Assembly: GCA_937884755.1 (NCBI GenBank)
Contig: CAKZYJ010000470.1
Location: 1-64,000 of the forward strand
Direction: 5' to 3'
Origin: an uncultured Flammeovirgaceae bacterium
Lineage (GTDB): Bacteria; Bacteroidota; Bacteroidia; Cytophagales; Cyclobacteriaceae
DNA: 64,000 nucleotides
Below are positions 26,406-34,693 of this stretch, one piece after another. Position 1 is the stretch's first letter. Each line of letters begins with the position of its first letter. The notes below the pieces were generated by a model. That model worked only from the letters and a program-made list of their open reading frames with translations, searched no databases and was not told the origin of the DNA. The position numbers and the translations under genes are program-made.

Positions 26406-26732
26406 AAAAGAAAAAAAACTTTAACTCACTAAAAAAGTAACGATGTATGTTTAAATAAGGGTAAAAGTTTGCACTAATCAGAGAGATGTAAAAATAAAGC
26501 TTTGTTCACCTTCCTTGGATTGTAAGTTATACAAAATATTTAATAAAAAGCAATCGTGGGCACAGAATAAGTCGTAGTGAAAAAGACAAAAGTTGTGAGC
26601 ACAAAAAAAAATCAGCCACGATCAGTAGTTCACTGTGATCGATTATACGAAAGACAAACAGGTTTGTTTAATTTTGCTTAGTGTAAGCTGCTACAAACCG
26701 GCCTGGTTTAAGAAAAAAAAGAATGAGTGGTA

Positions 26733-27632
26733 CTACAGCGTTTTCTCTAGGGTATTCTCCTCAACAAAAGAGATAAAATGCTCAATGCGAGTGAAGATAT
26801 GGGTATTTTCCGAGGTATTAACATCTTGGCCAATCACCTGATAGCCGCTTAGAAGAATCTCCGCGTTAGGAAAGTTACTGGCTAACTGATCTACGTAGTC
26901 TTGTATCTCGTGCGCAGGAGGACTGGTGGTAATAATTGTCAGGATGTAATCTGGCTGGTGGATGTTATAGATTGACTTCAAATCCTCGAACGGTAGATTC
27001 TGGCCAAAATAAACCACTTTCTGATGACGAGCCTTAATTAGATAACAAATAAATAGCAGTGTGATTTCGTGCAATTCGCCCGCAGGAAGGTAAAGTAAGT
27101 ACTTATTAGAGTTCTCCTGAGTATTTACGTATTGGCCGTCAATGGCTACGATAAGTTTTTGGCGGATAAGATTAGAGATGAAATGTTCTTGAGCAGGATT
27201 AATAGCGCCGGTTTGCCACAGTACTCCTATTTTTGAAAGAAATGGATACACCACGTTAATCATGGTGCTTTCAAACCCCAATTTTAATATGTTGGTGGCC
27301 ATAATCTTCTCGAATCGGTCTTCATCCAAATCAACCATCGCTAAAATTAGTGCGTTTATTTGATCGGGGTAGCGCAGATTTTTTTCGGTTAGTCTCAAAA
27401 CTTCATCTCGCATTGTCCCCCGGTCCATCTTAGCGATCTTAGATATTTTGTGGCCGTTATCTTTCAATAGAGCAATGTTCAGCACTAGCTTAAGGTCTTC
27501 ATCGTCGTAATATCGAATGTTCGTGTCGGTTCGCTTCGGAAGAATGAATTTATAACGTTGCTCCCAGATACGGAGTGTGTGGGCTTTAATTCCTGAAAGT
27601 TGCTCAATGTCTTTAATTGAATAGTGGCTCAC
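26733..27632 (-). CDS. MerR-family regulator with cobalamin-binding domain (CarH/LitR-like)
   Basis: 299 residues, GTG start. An N-terminal MerR HTH (4-70: YSIKDIEQLSGIKAHTLRIWEQRY) is followed by a helical cap and a B12-binding Rossmann domain (about 165-290). The cap carries W139-x9-E149-H150 (LWQTGAINPAQEH), the motif that packs on adenosylcobalamin in light-sensing CarH. The lower ligand His is present (H178 in GELHEIT), but the DxHxxG consensus reads ExHxxT. By analogy it represses carotenoid genes in the dark and releases them in light. It is encoded after crtZ (46-base gap) and upstream of the sigma-crt operon. Confidence 0.92.
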   Translation of the reverse strand: MSHYSIKDIEQLSGIKAHTLRIWEQRYKFILPKRTDTNIRYYDDEDLKLVLNIALLKDNGHKISKIAKMDRGTMRDEVLRLTEKNLRYPDQINALILAMVDLDEDRFEKIMATNILKLGFESTMINVVYPFLSKIGVLWQTGAINPAQEHFISNLIRQKLIVAIDGQYVNTQENSNKYLLYLPAGELHEITLLFICYLIKARHQKVVYFGQNLPFEDLKSIYNIHQPDYILTIITTSPPAHEIQDYVDQLASNFPNAEILLSGYQVIGQDVNTSENTHIFTRIEHFISFVEENTLEKTL

Positions 27633-27678
27633 GGTCGGTTGAATAAAGGGTGTATAAAATTAGGCGAATATTTATTAC

Positions 27679-28116
27679 TTACTGTTTTCTAAAATAACGG
27701 CGAGGTACCAAGAGCAATCCGAATGAAACTGAATCATCTCGCTGATCTGACTTATGATGAGCACGATGAGCCCGGGCTATTCCATCCAAATAATGGTTCG
27801 AAGGGCGTTTCAATTTTTTCATCCTACGGTGAATAAGAATATCGTGGAGTATGAAATAAACAAAACCATATAACGTAATTCCTAGGCCAATCCAGAATCG
27901 ATAGTCAAAATTCTCTAGTCCCAGAACAATCAGCACTACTGCAATACTTCCGAAAAACAGAGAAAAAACATCGTTTAATTCAAAATAACCGTGTTGTTTT
28001 TGGTGATGAGTCTTATGAATGGACCATAGTGCTCCATGCATAACATACTTATGAAATGCCCATGAGAAGATCTCCATTCCTAAAAAGCCAACAAGAGTCA
28101 GTGCTATTGCAAGCAT
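27679..28116 (-). CDS. crtZ: Beta-carotene 3-hydroxylase (CrtZ)
   Basis: 145 residues, four membrane helices. The histidine clusters of the fatty-acid hydroxylase superfamily are all present: HKYVMHG, HKTHHQKQHG, HDILIHRR and ARAHRAHH. It adds the 3-hydroxyl to a beta-ring. It lies between cruF (47-base gap) and merR (46-base gap). An imperfect TTAACC/GGTTAA repeat at 28132-28150 and an ATTAAACAA at 28163-28171 precede it and resemble the half-sites near the sigma gene. Confidence 0.94.
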   Translation of the reverse strand: MLAIALTLVGFLGMEIFSWAFHKYVMHGALWSIHKTHHQKQHGYFELNDVFSLFFGSIAVVLIVLGLENFDYRFWIGLGITLYGFVYFILHDILIHRRMKKLKRPSNHYLDGIARAHRAHHKSDQRDDSVSFGLLLVPRRYFRKQ

Positions 28117-28163
28117 AAGAGGTTTATTTTGTTAACCTTTTTAGGGTTAAAAAGTTCACAAGA

Positions 28164-28883
28164 TTAAACAATACTCCCCAAAATCACAAAAAATAATACT
28201 TGCGCGAATAGTAGGTAAGGGGCCAGCGGGTTCTTTTTAGCAAAAGGTAAATACACAAAAAATAGCTGTAATACGAAGGCTACTCCAAACCACCCCCAGT
28301 AATTTTGAGTGGGAATATTTTCATTTTCCCAGGTCCAGAAATCAAAGAACACAGCTACCGGCTCAATGAAAAAGTCTAGCGCAACCATTAGTAAAGCCCC
28401 GATGAGGCCCCTTAATACACCTGGGAGAGGTATTTTATGACACAAAATGCCGAAGGAGTAAGAGAGAATAAACCAATTAATACCGATCACTAAAGGAACA
28501 TCCCATAGCTTGTAACCGAGCGTGCTGCCGTACTGATAGGAGCCGAAAATAACTTTGGTTTGAACTCCTATTACTTCTATTAGGAACCCAACTATGAAGC
28601 AGATTATCGCAAATAAATAAAACGAGAAATTACGAGGGAACTGGAAAATGACTAGCAAAACCGCTGAAATCAACAAATTAGCTGGTGTGGCTAACAGAAA
28701 GTAAGGGCGGGTAAGCGGCCAAGCCAAACCAATAATTCCTGCGGTATGGGTTAGTAGTAGAAAGCCAGCAGCGTAGCTAATGGCAATGGATGAGTGGGAA
28801 ACAGATTGGCTTGCGGAAGTAAACGACCGGTTCACTGAATTAGTAAATAAAAAGTAATGCTTTATCGTAGTAATTGCTGGCAA
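28164..28883 (-). CDS. cruF: Carotenoid biosynthesis membrane protein, DUF422/CruF family
   Basis: About 239 residues from a TTG at 28883; a GTG at 28835 is an alternative start, and there is no early ATG. Six to seven hydrophobic helices. The segment GFLIEVIGVQTKVIFGSYQYG, followed by LGYKLWDVPLVIGINWFILSY, is the DUF422 signature. Known members are carotenoid 1,2-hydratases acting on the open end of carotenoids. In flexixanthin-making Cytophagia a CruF works with CrtZ and CrtW on monocyclic carotenoids. It lacks the PxE motif of CrtYcd-type lycopene cyclases. Hydratase function is inference from family and neighbours. Confidence 0.75.
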   Translation of the reverse strand: MPAITTIKHYFLFTNSVNRSFTSASQSVSHSSIAISYAAGFLLLTHTAGIIGLAWPLTRPYFLLATPANLLISAVLLVIFQFPRNFSFYLFAIICFIVGFLIEVIGVQTKVIFGSYQYGSTLGYKLWDVPLVIGINWFILSYSFGILCHKIPLPGVLRGLIGALLMVALDFFIEPVAVFFDFWTWENENIPTQNYWGWFGVAFVLQLFFVYLPFAKKNPLAPYLLFAQVLFFVILGSIV

Positions 28884-28936
28884 ATTAAGTCAAAAGCAAC
28901 TAATCTGGTTCAGAAAAAACGATGGAGACCCAAAAA

Positions 28937-28958
28937 AAGCATGGCGAAAACCATGCTT
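28937..28958 (-). terminator. Intrinsic terminator of lipA
   Basis: On the minus strand AAGCATGG, a 6-base loop and CCATGCTT are followed by a run of T (plus-strand A-run 28932-28938). It lies 20 bases after the lipA stop and 54 bases before the cruF start, and separates the two units. Confidence 0.85.
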
Positions 28959-28977
28959 CTTAGAATTTTTTAGCCGT

Positions 28978-29859
28978 TTATACGTGAACATGGCGCTCAG
29001 CGTGATAGGAGGAACGAACCAAAGGTCCGGACTCTACATACTTCAGTCCTCGTTTTAGTCCCTCTTCCTTGAAATGCTCAAACTTATCGGGGTGTACGAA
29101 TTCAGCAACCTCTATATGCATTTTAGTAGGTTGTAAGTATTGCCCTAAGGTCAGAATGTCCAAGCCATGTTCAACTAAATCATCCATCACCTTATAAACC
29201 TCGTCGTCCGTTTCCCCTAAGCCTAACATTACTCCCGACTTAGTTCGCATGCCGGCTTCCTTGGTCAGCTTAGTCTGTTCCAGACTCCGGTGATATTTAG
29301 CCTGAGGGCGAACCCGGCGATAAAGCCTTTCAACGGTTTCCATATTATGCGAAACCACTTCTTGGCCAGGCTCAATCATGCGGTACAGGGCATTCCAATT
29401 GCCCTTAACATCCGGAATCAGAGTTTCAATGGTAGTAGTGGGCGAAAGTTCTTTCACCGACTTTACGGTTTGGTACCATATTTCGGCACCACGATCTTTT
29501 AGCTCATCCCGGTTTACTGAGGTAATCACGGCATGTTTTACCTCCATCAGTTTAATGGCTTCGGCAACCCGACGGGGTTCATCGGTATCGTATTCTGGTG
29601 GGCGTCCGGTCGCTACTGCACAAAACGTACAGCTACGGGTGCAAACATTGCCCAATATCATAAAGGTGGCCGTACCAGCTCCCCAGCACTCACCCATATT
29701 CGGGCAATTGCCACTTTCGCAAATAGTGTGAAGTTTATGTTGATCTACGAGTTTACGAACTCGCGCATATTCTTTTCCGACCGGCAGCTTTACCCGTAGC
29801 CAATTAGGTTTACGAGTACGTTGGGTAGCACCTTCGGAAATTACGGGTAACTCAATCAT
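28978..29859 (-). CDS. lipA: Lipoyl synthase
   Basis: 293 residues. Radical-SAM enzyme that inserts two sulfurs into octanoyl groups on lipoate-dependent enzymes. Both iron-sulfur motifs are intact: the auxiliary cluster C47-C52-C58 ([12 protein letters not shown]) and the radical-SAM C73-x3-C77-x2-C80 (CTRSCTFC). The C-terminal RSSYHAE contains the conserved Ser ligand. It is a single gene flanked by two minus-strand terminators. Confidence 0.97.
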   Translation of the reverse strand: MIELPVISEGATQRTRKPNWLRVKLPVGKEYARVRKLVDQHKLHTICESGNCPNMGECWGAGTATFMILGNVCTRSCTFCAVATGRPPEYDTDEPRRVAEAIKLMEVKHAVITSVNRDELKDRGAEIWYQTVKSVKELSPTTTIETLIPDVKGNWNALYRMIEPGQEVVSHNMETVERLYRRVRPQAKYHRSLEQTKLTKEAGMRTKSGVMLGLGETDDEVYKVMDDLVEHGLDILTLGQYLQPTKMHIEVAEFVHPDKFEHFKEEGLKRGLKYVESGPLVRSSYHAERHVHV

Positions 29860-29893
29860 AGGAAGAAATAATTCTAAAGTACAGCAAAAAAAC

Positions 29894-29919
29894 AGGGGAA
29901 TGTAGTAATTAATTCCCCT
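29894..29919 (-). terminator. Intrinsic terminator after the 247-aa barrel-like protein
   Basis: AGGGGAAT (29894-29901) pairs with ATTCCCCT (29912-29919). On the minus strand the stem is followed by a T-rich run (plus-strand A-run just before 29893). It begins 27 bases after the stop codon of the 29946-30689 gene. Confidence 0.8.
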
Positions 29920-29945
29920 AATAATGTTGGTGTAAATTCCAAAGC

Positions 29946-30689
29946 TTACTTGCGCCCGCCGTAGAAAAGCATGATGAAGGCTGAAGGAAATATCTGTCGG
30001 TTATGGGCACCGGCTACTAGTTCAATTTCCTCGGTAAAGGCCTCTAACTGAAAACCGGCTTCAAACCCAGTAACATCGTTTTTAAAGGTTCCAAACTCAA
30101 AGGCTAACGACGCTTTTACGTTCAGTCCAGGCCTTATTTGCGATTCGCCTATGCCCCGAAGGAAGGGACCGGAACCAACAATGCGGCTGGTTTCAGGATA
30201 TAGCTCGGGGTCGTAGGGTACAGTAATAACTCGGTTATTATTGAAAGCGTATTGGATGTAGTAGGGCATCACAATTCCAAGAGTAGGCCCACCAGCCAGA
30301 ATAGCATTTACCTGCACACCCTGCTGAGGGGCTTTTTTGAATAGAACCCATTCTCGCCCATACTGAGGTCGTACTGAAAACAAATAGTTGGTTTTCCCTA
30401 GCAAAAAGGTATTGCCGCTCACCCGCGATACTCTTCTTAATTCTTTAGGATGCTTAACATTTACTATTTCAATACCAAACGATTGAAACTGATTGTCACC
30501 TACTAATTTGCTGAATTTGCCCGCCAAACCGGCAATCAATCCTGAATTAGTATTTTTGCTGATACCCCAGATAAATTCACGGGTGTAGTCGTATGCACCT
30601 TGCTCCTGGGCCAATCCCACTTGAGAAAAACCCAACAGGCAACAAAAAAGTATGAAGCTTAGGGTATTTTTGGTAAATTTCCTTCTCAT
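29946..30689 (-). CDS. Secreted, probably outer-membrane beta-barrel protein of unknown function
   Basis: 247 residues with a signal peptide (cleavage near GLAQ). The rest alternates hydrophobic and polar residues ([44 protein letters not shown]) and ends with a strand [13 protein letters not shown], the usual look of a small outer-membrane barrel. No named family recognised. Monocistronic, divergent from the OsmC gene with a 56-base spacer. Confidence 0.65.
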   Translation of the reverse strand: MRRKFTKNTLSFILFCCLLGFSQVGLAQEQGAYDYTREFIWGISKNTNSGLIAGLAGKFSKLVGDNQFQSFGIEIVNVKHPKELRRVSRVSGNTFLLGKTNYLFSVRPQYGREWVLFKKAPQQGVQVNAILAGGPTLGIVMPYYIQYAFNNNRVITVPYDPELYPETSRIVGSGPFLRGIGESQIRPGLNVKASLAFEFGTFKNDVTGFEAGFQLEAFTEEIELVAGAHNRQIFPSAFIMLFYGGRK

Positions 30690-30745
30690 CTGCCAAAACG
30701 TAGAGTTATTATATAAATGTACAAAGTAAAAATAATCAATTTAGT

Positions 30746-31150
30746 ATGTCTCACATAAAATCTTCGTACCTGGGCGAACTTCGAACCGAAGATATTCACA
30801 TAAAATCATCGAACCGCATTATCACTGATGCCCCTACCGACAATCACGGTAAAGGTGAAGCGTTTTCACCTACTGATTTAGTTTGCGCTGCTCTTAGTAG
30901 CTGTATGATGACGATTATGGGCATTCGGGCTCGCAAACACAATATTGAACTGGAGGGTTTGCAGGCTAATGTTACCAAATATATGTCATCTAATCCGAGG
31001 CAAATCTCCAAAATTAGCGTTCAATTTAGCTTAGAGAGTACAAATGCTACTCCCGACCAAATACAAATGTTAAAGGATGCCGCATTAAGTTGTCCAGTTG
31101 CTCTTAGTGTTAACCCATCGATTGAGCAAGATGTTTCTTTCGGCTTCTGA
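30746..31150 (+). CDS. OsmC/Ohr-family peroxide-detoxifying protein
   Basis: 134 residues. The two redox cysteines are placed as in the family: C53 in ALSSCMMTIMG and C116 in ALSCPVALS. The FSPTDLVCAALSSC block is the OsmC signature. It should reduce organic hydroperoxides with a dithiol partner. It converges on a bacilliredoxin-like gene with only 3 bases between stops. Confidence 0.88.
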   Translation: MSHIKSSYLGELRTEDIHIKSSNRIITDAPTDNHGKGEAFSPTDLVCAALSSCMMTIMGIRARKHNIELEGLQANVTKYMSSNPRQISKISVQFSLESTNATPDQIQMLKDAALSCPVALSVNPSIEQDVSFGF

Positions 31151-31153
31151 TTG

Positions 31154-31516
31154 TCAGGAAGCCGACGAGTTGGAGAGTACTTGAAGCTTATCGCGAAGTG
31201 AGGAATAGGAAATCATCATATGCGAGGCGTCGTACACACACTTTCCTTCTGAAATAAGTAACACTTGCGGGGATTCGTGACGAATTCCGAAGGTATCGGC
31301 AACTGATTGGGAAACCTGTCGGAAGCTAATCAAATCGAGAAAATAAAAATCAGCCGCCTGCATCTCTGCTGGCTGCCACGACCGCTCCAATCGGCTAAGA
31401 ACTACGCTACTAATACCGCAGCGAGTACTGTGCTTGTAAATAATGACCGGACGTTGGTTAGAATTACCTTTTATTTCGTCTACCTGTTCGATGGTGGTCA
31501 GTGGTGTAAAATTCAT
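31154..31516 (-). CDS. ytxJ: Bacilliredoxin-like protein (YtxJ/BrxC family)
   Basis: 120 residues, thioredoxin fold with a single active-site Cys (C33 in YKHSTRCGISS). The family (monothiol bacilliredoxin, Bacillus YtxJ) removes bacillithiol from proteins. QVSQSVADTFGIRHESPQVLL is the typical second half. It starts 4 bases after the stop of the repeat protein, so it is the third gene of a three-gene minus unit (33203 to 31154). Confidence 0.82.
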   Translation of the reverse strand: MNFTPLTTIEQVDEIKGNSNQRPVIIYKHSTRCGISSVVLSRLERSWQPAEMQAADFYFLDLISFRQVSQSVADTFGIRHESPQVLLISEGKCVYDASHMMISYSSLRDKLQVLSNSSAS

Positions 31517-31520
31517 AGGC

Positions 31521-32939
31521 TTAGTAATACCAAATATCTGCTTCCTTCTTGTCGTATCTTGGCTTACGGGTATTTTCCTTCAAATGTTTGGGTTGGTCTT
31601 TGGATTTAAAAATATGCGATAGCCAGATGCGACGTTTACGGTGCTTCTCTTTTTTCTCATAGGAGTTTTTTTGGCGGCCAGCCAGATAGTCTACACTGGG
31701 GTGCATATCTTTCCCTCGCTTCGCTCGTCTGATTTCTCCGTTATACTCGTGTACCTGGCGGGCTAGCTTCTGGTAGTAGCGTGATTTAGCGCGTTGCGTA
31801 GGTACTCGCAGGTAACCCCGGTGCTGATGTACGTATTTGGAATAGTTCTCTTCCACCTTCTTTTGCTGAAAACGATGGGGTACCTTATATTCACCCACGT
31901 TCATCTGTTTGCGGTCGGCTTTTTTATATTGGCGTTCTTTACTATAAAATATACCTACTCTTTGCTTTCCACTGAACCCCGAAACCTCATGAGAGGATTT
32001 TTCCAAGGCTTTGTTTTTCTTTCGCTGAAGGCGCTGGTTGGTAAAAATACGGTCAGCCAGTGGTAAGTGCGATCGATCACGACCCTCTTCGGCCGCGGGG
32101 GCCTTTCTTCCTTCAGTCACTGGAATCTTCCCGGATGGTGAAATAGTTACAGGGCGTTTATAATTATCCTTTACTTTACCAGAGCGGGTAATTGAAGGGG
32201 GGAGCCGGTAGCGATCCTTTACCACTCCTGAGGGCGAAAGGGTAGGGGGGCGGCGATAATTATCTCGGATTTTTCCTGATCTACTAAGAGTTTTAGGGCG
32301 CTGATAACGGTCTTTCACTACTCCTGAGGGCGAAAGAGTAGGCGGTCGCTGGTAACTCTTGCTGACTTTACCCGATTTGGAAACCGTGCTGGGTTTTCGG
32401 TAATTATCTTTGACGATTCCAGGACGAGAAATAGTGGCTGGTCGCTGGTAAGCGTTTCGAACCTTCCCGGCGCTGGTTTTCGTTTTTGGCTGCTGGTAGT
32501 TAGAACGGACCCGGCCCCCGGATGATTTGGTTTTAGGAGCCTGATACGGCTGGCTACCACCGAAGTTATTCTTCTTAGTCCTAGGTGCTTGGTAGGGCTG
32601 ACTACCCCCAAAATTACCCTTTTTGGTACGAGGTGCTTGATAGGGTTGGCTACCGCCAAAATTACTCTTTTTCGTGCGGGGAGGTTCATAAGGCTGACTA
32701 CCGCCAAAGCTGCTTTTTTGGGTACGGGGCGATTTGCGCTTGTCTTTCACCTGTTTGGCGTTCCGCCTCGCTTTAGGTACCCTTACTTTCTTCTTCTTTT
32801 TAGGGACTTTTACCGTCGGTAGCGTGCTTTTTTTGCTCTGTGCCTGAGTAGTAGAGGCAGACCCTAGCCATAGTACCATCAACATTAAAATGAGGCAAAT
32901 TAGTGGGACTACCGTACTTTTATTATTTTTCCCTACCAT
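31521..32939 (-). CDS. Secreted, strongly basic protein built of tandem 16-residue repeats
   Basis: 472 residues. A signal peptide (cleavage near TQAQ) is followed by a Lys/Arg-rich stretch. About 13 tandem repeats of 16 residues span residues 76-279. The first four read like NFGGSQPYQAPRTKK, and the rest like SGKVKDNYRRPPTLS; both share a Tyr, a Pro three residues later and a Thr. The C-terminal about 170 residues are basic, without repeats, rich in Tyr and Lys. No domain recognised. It is likely periplasmic or cell-surface; the charge suggests binding to a polyanion such as surface polysaccharide or DNA (inference). It is co-transcribed with the small lipoprotein upstream and the bacilliredoxin downstream. 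Confidence 0.75.
   Translation of the reverse strand: MVGKNNKSTVVPLICLILMLMVLWLGSASTTQAQSKKSTLPTVKVPKKKKKVRVPKARRNAKQVKDKRKSPRTQKSSFGGSQPYEPPRTKKSNFGGSQPYQAPRTKKGNFGGSQPYQAPRTKKNNFGGSQPYQAPKTKSSGGRVRSNYQQPKTKTSAGKVRNAYQRPATISRPGIVKDNYRKPSTVSKSGKVSKSYQRPPTLSPSGVVKDRYQRPKTLSRSGKIRDNYRRPPTLSPSGVVKDRYRLPPSITRSGKVKDNYKRPVTISPSGKIPVTEGRKAPAAEEGRDRSHLPLADRIFTNQRLQRKKNKALEKSSHEVSGFSGKQRVGIFYSKERQYKKADRKQMNVGEYKVPHRFQQKKVEENYSKYVHQHRGYLRVPTQRAKSRYYQKLARQVHEYNGEIRRAKRGKDMHPSVDYLAGRQKNSYEKKEKHRKRRIWLSHIFKSKDQPKHLKENTRKPRYDKKEADIWYY
32103..32714 (-). repeat. 48-bp tandem repeat encoding the 16-residue units
   Basis: Coding minisatellite of about 12.75 units of 48 bases within the 31521-32939 gene. Units 1-4 (about 32523-32714) are near identical to one another. 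Units 5-13 are more diverged and alternate between a PSGVVKDRY and an RSGKIRDNY version, suggesting two-unit duplications. Lengths of exactly 48 keep the frame. Confidence 0.8.
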
Positions 32940-32975
32940 AAGGTACTTACCGCAGGTTACTACTTGGTAACTAAA

Positions 32976-33203
32976 TTACTTCTTGATTCGGCCTTTTCGG
33001 TCGTATTTAAGCCGATTGCCATTAGCCGAGAATAAACCCTCCTTTTTTTGAGAAGATGATATCTTAGGGCAAGGCATTACTGTACTCCGGCACGAACCTA
33101 GTCCAATACAGCAAATTAACGCGATTAGAGACAGTTTCTTACTTAAAAAGAATAATGAAAATGTTAATCTACGTTGATTCATTCTTCTTTCTATCTTTCT
33201 CAT
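32976..33203 (-). CDS. Small lipoprotein of unknown function
   Basis: 75 residues from ATG 33203, or 68 from the ATG at 33182. The hydrophobic segment LSLIALICCIGLGSC gives a lipobox with Cys 38. The mature part is only about 38 residues and ends in a conserved-looking basic tail (RLKYDRKGRIKK). It starts the unit with the repeat protein (36-base gap). It is divergent from the ECF sigma gene at 33389. Confidence 0.6.
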   Translation of the reverse strand: MRKIERRMNQRRLTFSLFFLSKKLSLIALICCIGLGSCRSTVMPCPKISSSQKKEGLFSANGNRLKYDRKGRIKK

Positions 33204-33388
33204 CTGCCAGCCACAGTTTATTCTTATAGAATAGTTTAAAGATAAAAGCTGGGGTAGGCTTAGTGAAACATATTTTCGGCCATTATTACACTGATAGAAA
33301 AAGCAGCGAATTTGCCGAATTTAAGAGTAATTAAAAAAATTGTTTCAGCATTGTAATGAAACGTAAGGACACTCGTCTAGTAGGTGTA

Positions 33389-33898
33389 ATGAACATAAAA
33401 GCATTCAAAAGCAACGTTTTTCCAGTTCAGGCCAAACTGTATCGGTTTGCGAAAACCATGCTTCAGGATGAGGAAGAGGCAGAAGACGCGGTGCAGGAAG
33501 CACTGTTAAAACTTTGGCTGAATCGTCAGAACCTCACTAGTTACAAAAGTATTGAAGCACTGGCTATGGTGGTGACGAAAAACCTGTGTCTGGATAAACT
33601 CAAATCCAGCCATCACCAAAAAGTAGTGCCATTAAACACCGGTATTGATTCTACGGATACAACCACACCCTACAAGAAAACTGAACTGGCGAATACTGCT
33701 GAAATTCTCCGGCAACTCATGGGACGGTTACCTGAGCAACAGCGGTTAGTCATTCATCTTAGAGATGTAGAAGAGTACTCTTACGAGGAAATTGAACAGA
33801 TTACTGGCATGTACATCAATAACATTCGGGTCACCTTATCTCGGGCCCGCCGCAGCGTACGCGAGATGTACACAAAACTAAACGCCTATGGAAGCTAA
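33389..33898 (+). CDS. ECF sigma factor
   Basis: 169 residues from ATG 33389 (MNIKAFKSNVFPV); an ATG at 33356 would add 11 residues. Region 2 (about 5-55: AKLYRFAKTMLQDEEEAEDAVQ) and region 4 (about 110-160: LPEQQRLVIHLRDVEEYSYEEI, then NIRVTLSRARRSVREM) are complete. It overlaps the next gene by 11 bases. The operon order sigma, membrane regulator, DUF4097, DUF4097 suggests an envelope-responsive module. Confidence 0.93.
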   Translation: MNIKAFKSNVFPVQAKLYRFAKTMLQDEEEAEDAVQEALLKLWLNRQNLTSYKSIEALAMVVTKNLCLDKLKSSHHQKVVPLNTGIDSTDTTTPYKKTELANTAEILRQLMGRLPEQQRLVIHLRDVEEYSYEEIEQITGMYINNIRVTLSRARRSVREMYTKLNAYGS

Positions 33899-34658
33899 AG
33901 AAATTAGAAAACTGCTGGAGCAATACTACGAGGGCAATACGACGCTCGTAGAGGAGAAACAGTTATATACGTATTTTTCCCAAACTGAAGTGCCCGCCGA
34001 TCTGTGGGCTGATCGTGACCAGTTTCTTGCTTTTGCTGATTTACGTGCTACTAAACCCAGTACTGCAATAGGCTACGATAACTTTTTTCAAAAAATCGAT
34101 GCTCAGGAAGACTCGGAAGAGCGGCGTAGGTCCAGGATACAACTTTGGGGAGGACGTATTGCGGCTAGCATCACCTTAGCCCTGCTAGGATTTTTGGGAG
34201 GCATTTGGTACGGACAGGAAAAAACCTCCGATGAAGTAGTTGCCCTCCGCGAAGAATTTCAGGATATGCGCCAGACGATGCTGCTGAACCAGATGCAACA
34301 GGCTTCGGCTAGCGAAAGGATACAAGCCATTCAGGCCAGCCAACTCTCTGATAAAGACAATCAGGCGGTGAGTGAGGCTTTATTGCTGACCGTGGCCTCC
34401 GATCCCAATGTAAATGTACGATTAGCTGCTATTGAAGCCCTAAATACCCACGCTGAACAGAGTACGGTTCGCATTGCTCTGGCCCAGACCTTAAGCGGCC
34501 AAGATCATCCGCTAGTGCAAATCGCAATCATCAATCAACTAGTGAATTGGGGTGAGAGGGAAGCGGTACCCGAGTTGCAGCGTCTGGTGCAAAGCGACCA
34601 GGTAGAGGAAGTTGTAAAACAACAGGCTGAGATAGGTATCAATCAATTATTACTATAG
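33888..34658 (+). CDS. Single-pass membrane protein with HEAT repeats, probable anti-sigma factor
   Basis: 256 residues. N-terminal cytoplasmic region (1-88, KLLEQYYEGNTTLVEEKQLYTYF, resembling the N-terminus of Bacteroidota anti-sigma factors), one membrane helix (91-108, IAASITLALLGFLGGIWYG), a coiled-coil-like stretch (about 112-140), then HEAT-like helices to the end (SDPNVNVRLAAIEALNTHAE). No HxxxCxxC zinc motif. It overlaps the sigma gene and is therefore likely to be its regulator. The HEAT part would lie in the periplasm if the N-terminus is inside, a natural sensor position. Confidence 0.78.
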   Translation: MEAKEIRKLLEQYYEGNTTLVEEKQLYTYFSQTEVPADLWADRDQFLAFADLRATKPSTAIGYDNFFQKIDAQEDSEERRRSRIQLWGGRIAASITLALLGFLGGIWYGQEKTSDEVVALREEFQDMRQTMLLNQMQQASASERIQAIQASQLSDKDNQAVSEALLLTVASDPNVNVRLAAIEALNTHAEQSTVRIALAQTLSGQDHPLVQIAIINQLVNWGEREAVPELQRLVQSDQVEEVVKQQAEIGINQLLL

Positions 34659-34693
34659 ACAACATTAACCCAATATTTTATCTAAACATTATC

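Noticed and set aside
26635-26841. 68-codon plus-strand frame between sigma and merR
   Set aside because: Overlaps the merR 3' end in antisense, begins in AT-rich DNA and has no homologue I recognise.
32103-32714. CRISPR-like array suggested by regular 48-bp repeats
   Set aside because: Repeats are contiguous without spacers and encode an in-frame 16-residue protein repeat.
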